Shown: piece after piece, positions 9,613 through 23,000 of the stretch
How the letters are laid out: the number at the start of each line of letters is the position of its first letter
Position numbering within the stretch: position 1 is the stretch's first letter
Assembly: GCA_951230915.1 (NCBI GenBank)
Contig: OX579636.1
Coordinates: forward strand, 22,813,567 to 22,877,566
DNA from: Antitrichia curtipendula
Lineage: Eukaryota; Streptophyta; Bryopsida; Hypnales; Leucodontaceae
Length of the DNA: 64,000 bases
Reading direction: 5' to 3'
Program-made: the position numbers and the translations under genes
Notes under the pieces: generated by a model
Seen by the model: the letters and a program-made list of their open reading frames with translations, nothing else
What the model was told of the DNA's origin: nothing
Databases searched by the model: none

Positions 9613-12492
9613 CCATCAATCTACAATATTTAAAATCACTTTACAATAATAGTGAAAAGGAACCTCTATAAAATTATAAAATGGAATATTGAAAATGGCC
9701 TAAGAACTTGTTTATTTTTTGAAGTTATGGAATTAAGACCTTGAATGAAATGATTTGTGGCATCAAAAATCAAGAAAAGGAAAAAACAGGGGAGGGGAGG
9801 ATGGGCTAGTGCTTTAAGTGACAAAATCGACATCATGATTTAAAAATATTGGTTAATAACTAAAAAATAAAAGATAGTGATATTCATCAAAAAATATATA
9901 TAAAAACAAAAGTGAGTCTTTTGTAAAAGAATATAGAATTATAGATATTAGGAGGAAAATTTGGAATCAATATAAATTAGATTTGCACAAAAGTTAAGGG
10001 TTTGTTTTTAGATTGATTTTTAATCAAGGACTTACTAAAAGGGATGTACACCAAAGATAAGTAAAATTCCTTTGTATCAAGAATATATGTGGCAAGTTTC
10101 TTGAATGTTATGAGTCTTTATACTTTCAACTTAGTATCATATTTATTTTGTTATCCATATGCAATCTTTGTGTAATTAATTGGTCTTCCATGAAGAGCAA
10201 ACACAAGGTGCTTACTTTTTAATATGAGGTGGCTACTCTTGGTGACATTAGTGGACCAAGAGAATATTAAGCTTGCATGAAGATTTACAAAAATTAGTCA
10301 ATCTTTGCAAAAAAGACAAAAAGAATTCCAAAATTTCATGTAGAAGTGTGCAACATTTACAAAAGAAGAATAAGAATTATTACCGGCAAAATTCTTAGAG
10401 AAGGCTCAGAAAAAAGCAAGGAAACAAGTTTTCAACTTCTAGAAGATTATTTTTAACACTAGACTTGAACTTTTAGGTTGTTTTTAGTCTGAAGGCAAAA
10501 CTACTCTACAATGTAGTTTGTCTTTAAGTACTCACGTAGAAGTGAAAGCATTGCCCAAAACTTGGCCAAAGCAATTCCATCATCAATCCTAGAAAACTTG
10601 AAATTTTTCTTCACTCAGCATGGAAATCCACCTTAACTTGTGGTGCAAATTCAGGATTGAATGAGATATTGAAATTCACGGAAGAATCTGCTATCTCTCG
10701 TGATTCGTGAAAGGAGGAGAATATTCGACGACGTTTCAAAAACTCCCTTTGATAACTTGATAAGAAGGCATTGGAACAATTTGTTCTATAATTCAATCCG
10801 CACACTCTAAAAATATGGGTCAAGTATCCGCTTTAATTCGACAGATGGGTTTGGATTCACAGTCTGTAATTCTCTTCCATCTGCCAGATCGACGATATCG
10901 ATAAGCGTTGAGAATTTGGGGACAAATGCATGGATAATTACGAATCTAGCATATCCGAAGAGCATATGGTTTCAATCCAAGGCACCCTGAAGCGCAACGC
11001 ACAATATACGAGACAATATAAAAACCAAATGATTTCTTCGGTACGTGCAGTTCCGGTAGCGCCATCTCCCCATCCCCGAGCTAGAATTAATTCTGAAGAG
11101 CCATAGCCAGGAACAATTGCAAAGCTGCAAATCTGAAGGATGCCGGCTCTCAATGCGATGCTTGCTAGATGCTAATTAGACGGGTTTTTTTTTATCGATT
11201 GGAGTTGAGAGTGAGCTAGTGATTCATACTCAATTGCAAGGCACGTTCACCAGTACGGACGGTTGATATTGCGATACTTTTTGTAGCGGTTTTGCAATGA
11301 CCGCCACTAGTCTAATAACAATTTTGCAATGGTTTTGTATGAAACTCGATTTGCAATGTATTTGCAACTAAAACTTGAGATGGCAATGGTTGTTGCAACA
11401 GTTTAGGCCTCGATATGCACTGGTTCCCTGCCCAAGACTTTTGAAACAAGTTTGCGGCGCTTTTGCAATTATGGTTCTCAATAGACCATAATTTCTTAAT
11501 TAGCGAAGGAACTACTGCAAAACCATTGATGATGATGTGCTGATGACAATTGATGATGTGTTGCAACTGCTGCAGTGTTTAGATCAAGTGCAGTCTGTGT
11601 ACGTTTTTCGATTAGTCTGGCCGGGGTTGAGGATTTTCGTTTCACTAGCTAGCTGATGTTACACCCCGTGACTGTCCCTTCTAGCAGCTGCAATATTTCA
11701 ATGCGGGATTCAGCACGAGCAAGAGCTAACGCCACGCATGTCATCTCGTCATCACCAGTACTTGGGGTTCACGGGTAGATCGAGCTAGTACGTTCCGCCC
11801 TTGCAAAGAATGTGAATGTACTAAGGCGAGAGTAAACTGTACTGTACAGTTGTTTCAGGGGTGGTCCGTGTGCTCTAAGCTGCACTTATCCCGGCCTGAA
11901 GTTTAAGTCCGGTCTCGTCTAGAAATCAAATCACACGTTGGTAGTGCTGAGTGACCTACTGCGAAACACGGACTGCACAACTTAACGCTGAGTTTCACAC
12001 TATTTATCAAAGAACTCGAGCCTCGACTGCCAGGTTTGCAAAAACCAAAGAATCGACAAACCGGGTGGCTAATACACAGAGTAAGATCGATTCGACGATA
12101 ATTGACCTCTGATCCACTTCGCTCGAAGCGACAGTCTACCAGCCGCCATTGTGAACAGTGCAGCCAGTGGGCACATTGTGCTTGCTTAGGAAGATCGAGA
12201 AAGTGTTCACCTCTACGAAGCAATCCATCATGATTCGAGATCGATCTCTAGCTTGAATATTCTGCCGAACCGTTAAGCTAGAACCGTACAGTGACGAGAT
12301 ATCGACTCCCAACCACAATCAAACACGTACAAAACCTTCGATTGGAATGAGTCCGACTCAAATTCGTATCATTCATCGTGCTTGAACACTCTGTACTGCG
12401 TCGCGAGTTCATTGAACACATGATGATAGGCGTGACTGATGTCTAGCTGGGACGGGAAGCGTGTGGTCGACCAGGGCCGTTACGTAGAACCA
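9613..12492. other. No gene recognised; GC-richer from about 10600
   Basis: Between about 10600 and 12490 the base composition is closer to that of host genes, and several 60-106 codon open frames occur on the minus strand (10611-10823, 10938-11153, 11903-12223). None contains a motif I recognise and no exon chain could be built. It may be decayed genic or promoter DNA. Confidence 0.35.
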
Positions 12493-12501
12493 GGCATTGG
12501 C

Positions 12502-12750
12502 GGATCTCAATATTTTGGTTGCACGAGATATTTCAGGAGGTGGGCCCTTTGCCCTCTCAAATTTCTGGCTTTCTCATTTTAGGGGTCCGGAGGCTTTTTT
12601 TTTGGAATTTTTTTGGCAAATTTGGGTCCTGCGGACCCAAGTTACTCTTGGAGGTCCCCTTCTACTTTAAAAAAACCAAAAAAAACAGGGGCAGGTTTTA
12701 CCCCACCCACCCCTCCTGAAATATCTCGTGCAACCAATTTATCGAGATCC
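12502..12750. mobile_element. Mutator-type MITE, 249 bp, with 9-bp duplication
   Basis: The inverted ends start GGATCTCAATATTTTGG and GGATCTCGATAAATTGG and continue for about 40 bp with few mismatches, through GTTGCACGAGATATTTCAGG. The 9-bp direct repeat GGCATTGGC flanks it exactly (12493-12501 and 12751-12759), the duplication size of Mutator-like elements. There is no coding capacity. Confidence 0.85.
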
Positions 12751-12759
12751 GGCATTGGC

Positions 12760-13416
12760 TGGTAAGTCCTAGAAAAGATGGAGGCACGCTTTTCGTGCAC
12801 GTCAGTGCCGATTTTCCACTTCAGTCGAATGCGGCGATCCCTTGAATCCTTGATATCCCCTGATCCTGAAAGCAAGAGGCTGCACGCCAAAGAATGACTG
12901 GGAAAAAAGCAAAGCCCGTGAGTGGCAAATCAGCCCTTCACCCATAAACGCCGCCGAGGACGTTTTCTGGCCGATGAATGACAAGAGAATCTCCTGTGTA
13001 GGACAGAAGTGAAACTATTCATCTTCCCAATTTTGTGTGAAAAGGGAAGATCTTCTACAGTAGTTTGTCTTCAAATGAGTGCTTTTGCATTATTTTAATC
13101 CAACAATTCACACGGTGCCAAAACAGATGATTTCCACGGCTATGAGCCGGTCGTTCAAGGGTTAATCCTTAAACCATGGACTGGTGACCGTGGAAATCAT
13201 CCCTTTGGGTATCGTGGGAATCATTGATTCTTGTGAAAATGCAAACGCACTCATTGGAACTCAAACCATTGTAGAGGACCTCCCTTTTTCATGTTAACAA
13301 AATTTGAGGATGAATAATTTCATTTTTGCCCTGCACATTTTTGGCTAGGGTGAATTGACCTCCTCATTGCTCCACAGTGGTAAACAATGGAATTATTTAT
13401 TTGCAAAGTACAATAG
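12760..13416. other. Non-coding; contains hairpin at 13128-13201
   Basis: The words GATGATTTCCACGG and CCGTGGAAATCATC form an inverted repeat about 45 bp apart, perhaps an old MITE. No gene was recognised. Confidence 0.45.
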
Positions 13417-13418
13417 TA

Positions 13419-13791
13419 GTGGTAGTCACAGCTTGTTCACCGTGATGGTGAACAATGAACATTGAAGTGGTGGCGGTGTAGGGTTGGCTTGCTTTCGACG
13501 GAATATTCATAGCGGAACATTGATTGTTCACTCCCAACATCCACCTCCGGAGGTGGATGTTGGGAGTGAACAATCAATGTTCCGCTAAGATTATTCCTTT
13601 GTTCTCTTAACTTTCAATTACATCCGTCCATCTCGCCATTATCCATCCTCCATTGTTCATTCTCAACATTTGAACTAAAAGGGTGGTCACGGCTTGTTCA
13701 ATATTTGTCACTTCTCATTGGCCCCTCAAAGCACTTTCCATTGTTCATTGTTCATTGTTCACCATCACGGTGAACAAGCTGTGACTACCAC
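13419..13791 (+). mobile_element. TA-flanked 373-bp MITE, copy 1
   Basis: Inverted ends start GTGGTAGTCACAGCTTGTTC and extend over about 44 bp. TA lies directly outside both ends, consistent with a Tc1/mariner-type target. The interior contains a perfect 78-bp palindrome (13510-13587). A second copy of identical length lies inverted at 23557-23929. Confidence 0.78.
13510..13587. repeat. Perfect 78-bp palindrome, no spacer
   Basis: The two 39-bp halves are exact reverse complements and meet at CCTCC|GGAGG between 13548 and 13549. The symmetry stops at once outside. The same 78 bp recurs at 23761-23838, so it belongs to the transposon family. It can extrude as a cruciform. Confidence 0.95.
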
Positions 13792-13793
13792 TA

Positions 13794-16265
13794 ATATTTT
13801 GAAATTCTGAATACATATTTGCAATCAAAGGCCCCAAACTAGGTTGGAGAGGTGAAAAATCATAGGGGGCAATTTTTTAAAATTATCCTTGGTTGAGGCA
13901 ACGTGGCGTCTTCATGGTGGGGCCCGCCTCCACTGGTGCGACGTCGCACCAGGCCCTCACGAATCACGACTCCCCCATGTGCGCGGGCCCGGGGTTTTGG
14001 TGAGGAGTACCAAATCTGTGAAAGTACTAAAGACAAGACTCTCTGAACGATTTTCACAAGGCCGGGAAATGTGGTTTGCAGGTTAGCGGCGCGCGAGTCC
14101 TATATAGACATACCGTCTAGAACCATCTTGAACCATCTTGAAACCAGTCATAGTTGAATTGAATACTAGCTTGTCGATCTCTTGTATCGACCGGGAATCG
14201 GCAGATTCAAATTAAGAAACAAGAATGCAACTGAGCATGTAACTGGCATGGCTAGCAAATGCGAAGTTTGGAACAGTCTGGAGCACTGGAACGAACGTAG
14301 CTCGGAGGGGGGATAATTCAAACGTGTACGGAAGGCTGTTGAATGTTACAATATTGCTAGAAACTTTTAGTTACAACAGCACTAGGTCGATAAGTCCAAT
14401 TATATATAGAGGCCAGAATTCCACCCTCGGGCTCTGAAATTATTCCATAGTTGCACTTGGGAATCGGGTCCATGGACTTTTGGGATGTCTCTCGGGAAAG
14501 CATGTGGGTGAAGAATTCGATGTCATGGGGCCTAGCCTGCACTGTAACCGTGTGGTTGTTCCAATGAGAGATTTGTGACTGAATTCACACTACCTCTCTT
14601 GGCCAACCATACGGATACGGTTGGCCAAGAGCCTCGGGACTCGATCCAACAAGAGCTTCGACTACTGTTACAAAAACTGCACTGCTTTGCGCACTTGCAG
14701 GTCTACGACAATGGCGACCGTGAGAGATGATTGCAGGTGCGACGCTACACAGGGAGAGGCGTTACCCCGCCGTTTTTTGTGATTCGTGCTGTTGTCTTTC
14801 AAATTACGACAGTGAATCGTCCTTCCACACAGTTTTTCTTTTAATCGCTAGCTAGGACCGGAGGGGCTGGCTCTATTTGAATTTTTTTATTTGGATTCCG
14901 AGCAACTGCGCTCTTGAATCGTGCACGCTCTCATGTCTTTGAACTGTGCTCAATGTTCATGCGAGGACGTTTATTCACTTGCTTTTTGATTGCAGGAAAT
15001 CTATTGACAATCGTGGTATAGGCCACTCGTGCGGTTTGTAATTGTTGAATTCGGTGCCGAAGGAGAACACTCTGTCTTCTGTGTTGAATAATAACTCTAC
15101 TGCATTAGATGAATTGATCATGGATCAATGAGATTTCTTTACACAGAGAGTGGGAGCACCCACTAATTAAGCTTACTTCAGTTACTTATCTCCACTACGC
15201 CTAATTACAATTTGTACAGTACTGGTCTACTGTCAGTTACTAACTAATTGATTGGCTTGGATATACAGGTATACATGATGAACGGGGATGATAATTAGGG
15301 TTTAGGAGTGTTTCTCCAACATTCTGTTTTTCCAGTTTTATGTTTCGGCAGCAAGTCAGTTTTCATTCTCTCCTTTTCCAATTACGTATTTTCCGAATCG
15401 TGCTGCTCATGAATTGGTTTATATATACTCACCATCCTGCTCTTTTTGGATCGTTTCTTATCGAAAACCCTGCCTGGTCATTTTTTAGTTGACTCGTTCG
15501 AGGGCTCGCATGAATTGTGACCCTCTAAGCATTCGTTGTACCCTGAAAGTGAAGCAAAAAATGAAGCCAAAAAAAAATGACAAGAAATCAGAATATCAAA
15601 ACAAATTCCCAATAGCAGCTCTATGCCAACAGTAGCGCTAAGTATGTTGAAAGTTGCTGATAATTAACTTGTGGAGGTTAAACTTCTTAAAATGTTTTTT
15701 CACTAAATTGACTTGAAAGACAAATGGAAATTCCAATGGTTTTGTATTTATTGTATTATTGTGGAATTAGTTATGAATTTTTTTAAGCTGAAATGTAATG
15801 GTCATTGAAAACATCTACCTCCTATAATGCAAGCATTTAACCCACTTGAAATTTGAACACCAAGTCCTCAATTCGTAACCTATTTGCATTTCTACACTTC
15901 TAAAAATGCATTTATTTCATCCATCATTTTCTTAAAGATTATTCAAAGGTTACTAATAGGTTTGGCCTCAAAAAGTCACCTTGCCACTATTGTCAGTTCA
16001 AAAAAAAATCCTTCAAAAACATCTTGAATAAAAAAGTAAAATAAAAATCTTCTTCAATCACATGATTAGAAATGAATGTTTTGAATTTAAAGGAGAAAAA
16101 AACCTTCTGAAAATCACAAATATTCAATCTACAATCAATTCTAGAAGGATTTTTAAATTTTAAATTTCAAAATTTATTGAAAAATGTTGATTTGTATACT
16201 AGTTGATTTAATGCATAGATTGTATCTATGAATCATATTTTACAACTATTGTTTGAGAATAATTG
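13794..16265. other. No gene recognised; several small inverted repeats
   Basis: The stretch 13880-14100 is GC-rich and holds the 18-bp palindrome TGGTGCGACGTCGCACCA (13935-13952). A hairpin with arms CTCTTGGCCAACC and GGTTGGCCAAGAG lies at 14596-14632. A diverged copy of the dispersed repeat of 3706 lies at 15668-15720. Short open frames in this stretch show no domain. Confidence 0.45.
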
Positions 16266-16269
16266 TTAA

Positions 16270-17214
16270 CCCCTAAAGGACCAAACACCATTTTTCGACA
16301 ACATAGCAATTTTGGGCAGCTCACTACGACCAGAATTTTTATTTTTTTTCTTTGAAATTTTCACTCAAGATGTGACCAAGGATTAGCTTTTTAAGGCCCA
16401 ACAATTTTCTTAACTTTTGACTATGTGGTTAAAAAGTTATTGCATGATATGTCATTTTCATTGGTCGGCGGGTAGCCTGGGTAGTTGAATAAACTTCTTT
16501 AAAAATTAATTAATTTTTAAATAAAAATTTGAAATTGGTTCTTTAGATTTATATATACTAATATACGTGGTAAGCTTTGAATCATTCCATTTTGATTAAT
16601 GAGATGAAAGTTATGAGGAGTTTTGGTTTGAAGGTAGTTATGGAATCTCTACTCAAAAATAAACTTTGAAGTCCTTTATTTAACTCAATTTTTAATATTT
16701 TTGAAAAAAAATAAAAACATTGGGTATAGATTGTTTATTACAACATTACAACCGTTGGATTGGCATTTTTCACTTCCATATTTAAATTCTTAACAATTTA
16801 GTGTTTTGAACAGTATCTACCTCTTTCTACTTACTATTTTTTACCTATATGTTTTACAATTCCAAATGATCTGAAATGTTTCAAGCATGTACCCAACTTG
16901 CCTTGAAAAATGAATCCAAAGAGTAACCACCATTTTGGACATTTTTTCATACAAATTTGACCTTGTGAAGTGCAGCTTCTTGGGGTTTACGTGCGGACAA
17001 AAAAGGATTTTTGTCAATCCAAATGCTAATATCTTGCAATCCACACGGTGGAAATTTCTGAATTTTTTTCCGCAACTTCTCAAACTAGTTTAATATAAGA
17101 TCCTACAGTTACATATTTCCAAAAATGTTTTTTTATTCTAAAATTTGGTACTTGTATAAGAAATAGCAGTTTTGAAGCAGTTTTGGTGAAAACATAGTCT
17201 CTGACCTTTAGGGG
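16270..17214. mobile_element. TTAA-flanked piggyBac-like element, 945 bp
   Basis: The termini are CCCCTAAAGG in inverted orientation, flanked on both sides by TTAA (16266-16269 and 17215-17218). A TTAA target with a short C-rich terminal repeat is characteristic of the piggyBac superfamily. No transposase is encoded. The element at 47189-48118 has the same ends and a similar interior, for example the AACATAGCAATTTT block near the left end. Confidence 0.75.
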
Positions 17215-17218
17215 TTAA

Positions 17219-19071
17219 ATTATTCTACTAAATTTCATTTTATAATACAACTTTGCAATTTCGGAATTTCAGAAATCCAGAAATCTGAACTACCCCCTTA
17301 TCCTTGTGTGGGGCTAAGCTTAAACCCATGATTTCTCTCTCAGCCAATTCCACAAGTGGAAAGCTTGCCGAGGCTGTTCACAATATCCCACTGGCTACCA
17401 ACTGAATGATTTTGGCGGTGGCTTGCACTTTTTACTTTCCCAAAAGTCACTTTTTACTTTTTACTTTCCCCTTTCTGAATTTCCTGACAAATTCCTACAA
17501 ACTCCATGACCGCTTTTAAATTATTATTTTTTTCCAATCCTGTCTGTGGCATAATACGCCCATATACACTTTCACTTTTTCACTTTCTACTTTTGAAAAA
17601 AGGCGTTGTTTTTCAACACTGTTTTCACACATGGCAAACACATGCAAATGCCCCTTTTGGAAGTGTCAAATTGCCAATCATAATTATAGTCTGAGTTTTA
17701 CACGTGCTCTTGGCATCTTAAGTGCTTTGAGATGTGAGCCAAGGAATCAAATACCAATTTGTACCAGTAACTCCCTTGTTACAAATACCAAGAACTTAGA
17801 AAGTAATATTCAAAGAACCAAAATCATTATTCATGCAAGGTGAGCTATACCATTCAAATATGATAGTATGTATTTGTTGATGCACTTTGAAAGATAGAAT
17901 TCTTAAGTTCTAACTGCATTTCAATTAGAAGTTATACATTATTTTGTTAAGCCATTTTGTAGATTGCATTTAGAAGGCTCTACTCAAGTGGCATAAGATT
18001 TATCCGCCTTATTGTCAGTATCAAGACTTAGAGGCAAGAGTGTGAAAATGCAAATTACACCCAAGAAATAAAAAATAGTGTCTCATACTAGGCACAAATT
18101 CAAATGCATTGACCAATCAAATTTTTGTTTTACGGTTAAACTAGGTAATTGCTCAATTGGCTAAGAAGACTAATTATAGGCATTAACTTGCTTATGTTCT
18201 TTTTCTATACACAATGAATTTTTTGATTATATCTAAACATCAATCTTTTATAACTTCCTACACCACTTAAAACTTCCAAATTGCTTAAATTGCTTAACGT
18301 GACCAAATATCCTTAAAAAGGAACTCATAAAAATTAAGTCCTTCAATCTTATATGAAATTGATAGAAGCGGTACACTAGTGTTTCTTTCTACAAATTGGC
18401 AAGCACCTCTCATGTTGGTTGATTAGTTTGATTATGTATAAGACACAAGTAACTACTTGAAATTATACTTTTTCAATTGTGTTTCAATTGTGTTTCAATT
18501 CTTTTGTAGTTGTATATGGCATATTAAGAGAATTAGGTGTTATAGAACAAATGTTCATTTCAAGATGGAGTGACCTAACAATTTTTTGGGCTTACACAAT
18601 CATGATTCATATATTTGTATGCCTTCCACAACATTTTGGAAATCAATCCACATACGATTTTAAGAATGGAAACACTTGTAGTAGTGGCAACCTTGGTTAT
18701 AGCCATTGCTAGATGAATGGCCAGGTGCATATCTTCCCACCTCATTTCTCTGTCTAGCAAATGAAGGACATCCATCCTGTCCGCCCCCAATGTTTAATTT
18801 TTGAATTTTTTTTCAAAAATAAAACCAATATTAGCGGTTACCCCCTTCACATTTATCCTATACAACACTATGTGCCTAGCAATACTACACTACAAGCCTA
18901 AATCCTACTCATTCCGTTACATAGGATTTAGGTGCTACATTCCCTAAAACGTTGCCCTGTCCATTACCTTGAAAGTACATTTCACCAGGCACAAGTCACC
19001 TAGCGATTCTTATAGCACCATTGGCAAGGTTGCAGCTACTACAGTCTAGCCTTAAGCACAAGGAGAACAGC
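17219..19071. other. Gene-free region
   Basis: Short open frames at 17506-17694, 17631-17843 and 18479-18712 have no recognisable motif. No element ends were found. Confidence 0.45.
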
Positions 19072-19214
19072 AGGGTGTCACCCCCGGGGTATTTTTATTT
19101 CACAATGCATCTTTACCCCCTTCCAAAAAAAACCTTTTTGCTTTAAAAAGTAATTTCTTTTAGAAGGGGGATATAGATGCATTGTGAAATATAAATATTT
19201 GGAGTTGACACCCT
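19072..19214. mobile_element. 143-bp hairpin MITE
   Basis: The ends AGGGTGTCA and TGACACCCT are inverted, and the arms share TATTTCACAATGCATCT followed by a run reading ACCCCCTTC. The two arms almost meet, giving a long hairpin. No clear duplication was found. Confidence 0.65.
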
Positions 19215-20050
19215 ACATGTTTCCTTGTAAAGAGTTCACATTAACTTGGAAATGCAAAACATCATTTGATTAGTCCAAAAACCTTGAACAACTGCAGAAT
19301 GATACGACACACAATCGAGACTGAAGGGACTAAGGTAACTACACCTAAAATCACACAAATAAGCAATTTAGCATGGTTTCCATTATTATATTTGATTTCT
19401 TTAATAGTGGTTTCGAATTGATAGTGAAAAGGAGATTCTAGATTCTCTTAGAATGCATTTTTTGGACATCCTATAAATCATCTATAAATTTTCAAAGTGC
19501 TAAAAATAAGTGTTCCTAAAAGCGATTGAGCGTGCCATTTTAGGTAGCGTGCCATTTTAGGTGTAGTTACCATAATGAAGTTGAGCCTACTCAACTTACA
19601 CAGCTTACATTGCTTGCCGAAACCAATACTCCACTGCCGCAAGTGGAGCTCCACCAATTGTTCACTGGCCGGGGAATCCTTCCCTGTCACTTGGAGGGCA
19701 CTGTTACAATATAATCCCAGGCAGGCATCCCTGATTGCCTGATTGGCTTGGCAGAGGAACTGGAGTCTGCCTTGGTTGGACAGACCATTCGCTTTTCCTG
19801 TTCACAGCTTTGTTTCAGACTTATTATACGATTTCTTTGTAAGAGTTCCTTCTCTGGCGGCTCCCACTTTTGGGGAGAAGCAAAACGGACGTCTCCCCTC
19901 TGGCCACGTTAATAATGCTATTGCATTCCGCAGTTCATGCCGGAAGCAACGTCTTGGGCGGCGGTAAGGACAACGTAAGCTTAACTCGACCCCAAGAGCA
20001 GGCGATCCACCCTTGAGTGAGTCATCACCGAAAGGTCCAGTCACCTGGCT
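19215..20050. other. Non-coding flank of the Mutator-type element
   Basis: No gene recognised. A 14-bp phrase GCGTGCCATTTTAG occurs twice in tandem at about 19529-19560. The stretch from about 19700 to 20050 is GC-richer. Confidence 0.4.
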
Positions 20051-20059
20051 CTCTTTTTC

Positions 20060-23000
20060 GCGAGACGTTAAGTACCCCCCCACGAGCTTTCCGGGGGGGG
20101 GGGGGGACGTGGCCTGCTGGTGGGCCAGGAGAACCCGCTCCCTGGCCTGGCCGTCACTCCCTGCTCCCTTCCTTGGCTCTGTAGGAACGCAAGCTGTTAA
20201 CCCCTCACCGCTCAAGGGGCCCAAAAGTGGCCTCACACAATCTAGCAGTCGACTTCAAAGTGCTGTAACTTTTGCGTCCGGTGTCCAAATTTAATAAAAC
20301 TTACTGGAAAAGTTGCGCATACTAGACTAGTTTTTGTGGTAAAAATTTCAGATCTATCTAAGATGTATTGGATTTTTAAAAGCCATTCGAAGTTCGCAGA
20401 TTCAATTTTAGTTCACCACACTGCATTGAGATGGCTGCAACTTTGGGGGCTTGTATCTTTTTCATCAAATGTTATTTTTCAATAAGAAAAATTGGGTTTT
20501 GTTCCCCATAAAGTCTACTTAATGTGGGAAAATTTTCATGTCAATCCAAGTTGTTTCGAATGCTTGGGAGCAATTCGAAGTTCAAAATATAGACATTTCT
20601 GCATTACAGTGAACTTCGGCGGCTTATAACTTCTTCAAACAATGTTCGATTTCAATAATTTTTATTGGAAAAGTTGCGCATACTAGTCTAGTTCTTGTAG
20701 TAAAATTTTCATACCAATCCAAGAAGTCATGATTGACAGAGAGGCATTTTAGTAGAGGTAGGTTCAGCAATAGATGTGATTTTTTGCTACTTTTTTCACT
20801 GTTTTTTGACATTTCAAAACAATTTTGCAAACGCAATGAGTCAATTGAATGATTTTTTTTCCCACCAAAGTGTTTTTCTTTTGGTTTTGAATCACTTTTT
20901 AGTTCAAAGTTTTTTCATTTGAGTAGGTTTAGAAATTGAATTTCACCTCGAATTGTGTTTTTAGGAAATTTCAGCATCTTTTTTCAACACTAAAACATTA
21001 TAATCTTTCAATCTATACGGTCAAATGACCTCAAATTTGATTTACACCATCTACAACATGCACACTACAATATTGTACGGTTGAGATTTTCATACCTTAC
21101 TCACATTTAGACTTATAACACTTGAAAAGGAAAGTTGTTTTTTGACATGGTTAGGCCTTGGGCGATGAGGGGTTAAGAGTTTGCTTCATTATTATTATTT
21201 TTTTCTTCTGCGTTTTGTAATGTTACAAAATACAAAAGAAACAAACCAATGTACCAAACTTGTAGCTTGCGTTTGTATAGAAACAATAGTAATTTGAATT
21301 TTCATGGAAAAATAAAGCTATATATATACACATGGGGTGGTAGGAGGCAGAACAACCATGTGGGACAAAGAAATTAGAATTTGTAGTTTCTCAAGCACTC
21401 CTAGTTAAGTCAAAAGTAGGAATTGTGTTTAAGGTGAAATTTCAGACCTCACTTAAGCATAGTAGAATAACTTTTCTCAAAAAACTTTGAACTAAGGAAA
21501 GTTGGTACATGAACATAAGTTTCACCTCCAAAAATCCGTTTGGGATTTTGAATCTCCGTTAAAAAGTTATGGACAAGTTTTAGAGATATGAACAAAAAGA
21601 TTTATATTTATTTTTCAACTTAGATGAAATCATGTCTACTACTAATCATGAAAATTTCAAATTGTTGTGAATTTTTTAAGAAAAAAATAAAAAAAAATGA
21701 TATCAAATACCAAATATAGTTTGAAAAATCTAAGATTTTCACCATCAATGTATATTATGTGGAGCAATGTACAACACCATGGTATAAATCAATATTACCG
21801 TGTCATTATAAATTTTAAAAAATCAACAAACCATGGTTATAGGTCCAAAGTTTATATTGCTATAGAATACTGAAATTTGCAAATTTCTCGTAATTTATAA
21901 TTTGAGTAAAAATTGCATTTGATTCAATTTTTTTTAAATCATTTTTATGGCTAAAATTCACCTCAAGAATAAATAACAAGAAATATCCAAAATATACTAT
22001 ATTGGTGATTTGTAGATTAAGCATCTACTTTCTTAGAAAAATTAATAATATCATATTGAGGGAATTTGCAATAATTATTCAATAAAAGTGCATGCAAGTA
22101 ACTTCTAAAACAAATATTGGATGCAAATACAATTTTAATAAAGAGAGGATGCAACTGATGCTTTTAATTAGAAAAAACATTTGGCTTCTTCTACAATAAA
22201 AAGGGAAATTACTAGGGCAACTTCGAAGACTTCCTAAATCATGAGACCTCACATTTTTGCACAAAATTCTAAGAAACATATGCACTTTTGCTTTTAATAG
22301 AATGATCATGTATGGCTACTTTTTAACCTACGTGTCGCCACAAGGTTAATTTTGAAAGGACTAACCTTTTGATCATGTGGTCAAATTTCAATATCTTTGA
22401 ATCTATATAATTCATTTTGTGATTAAATTTAAATAAAAAAATTCAGAGATTTAATCACATATCTTCCACAAGTTATAAAAATTTAAATATTTTTGGTGAA
22501 AATTTGAAATTATCATGAATTTTTTGAAGAAAATGTAGAATAAAATCATCTCTACTACAAAATAAGCTTTAAAATCTGAATTTTTTTCCATGGGAGTACA
22601 ATCAAGTCCACTAATCTTACAAAGTTTGTTCGAAGGCATATTCGACCAAAAAATCATGAACTTCAAATAGCTCCAACATACTTAAAAATGGACAAATTTC
22701 CAAACCACAAATTGTGCTGGAATTGTAGTGAAGAGTAATTGATCATCATAACAAATATATACATTTGAAGTTCAAAACCATATAAAAATCTGGATCCTTT
22801 CTATACACTATCTACCACCTTTTTGCTGAAATTACAATTTGCATTATATAAGGCATTATATAAGGCATGTTGACTAATACAAGTATATGATTTTTTGTCC
22901 AAAAATGTCCCAAAAAATGTCCATTCCAATCCCTCTCTAAAACTTGTCCATAACTTTTTAACGGAGATTCAAAATCCCAAACGGATTTTTGGAGGTGAAA

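Noticed and set aside
19802..20294. 144-codon minus and 93-codon plus frames with the same peptide seen again at 23223-23678
   Set aside because: The shared peptide comes from the inverted arms of the Mutator-type element; the GC-rich arm is open in several frames and shows no domain.
21587..22933. Gene inside the long-arm Mutator-type element
   Set aside because: Only 68-76 codon AT-rich frames; no transposase motif or exon chain.
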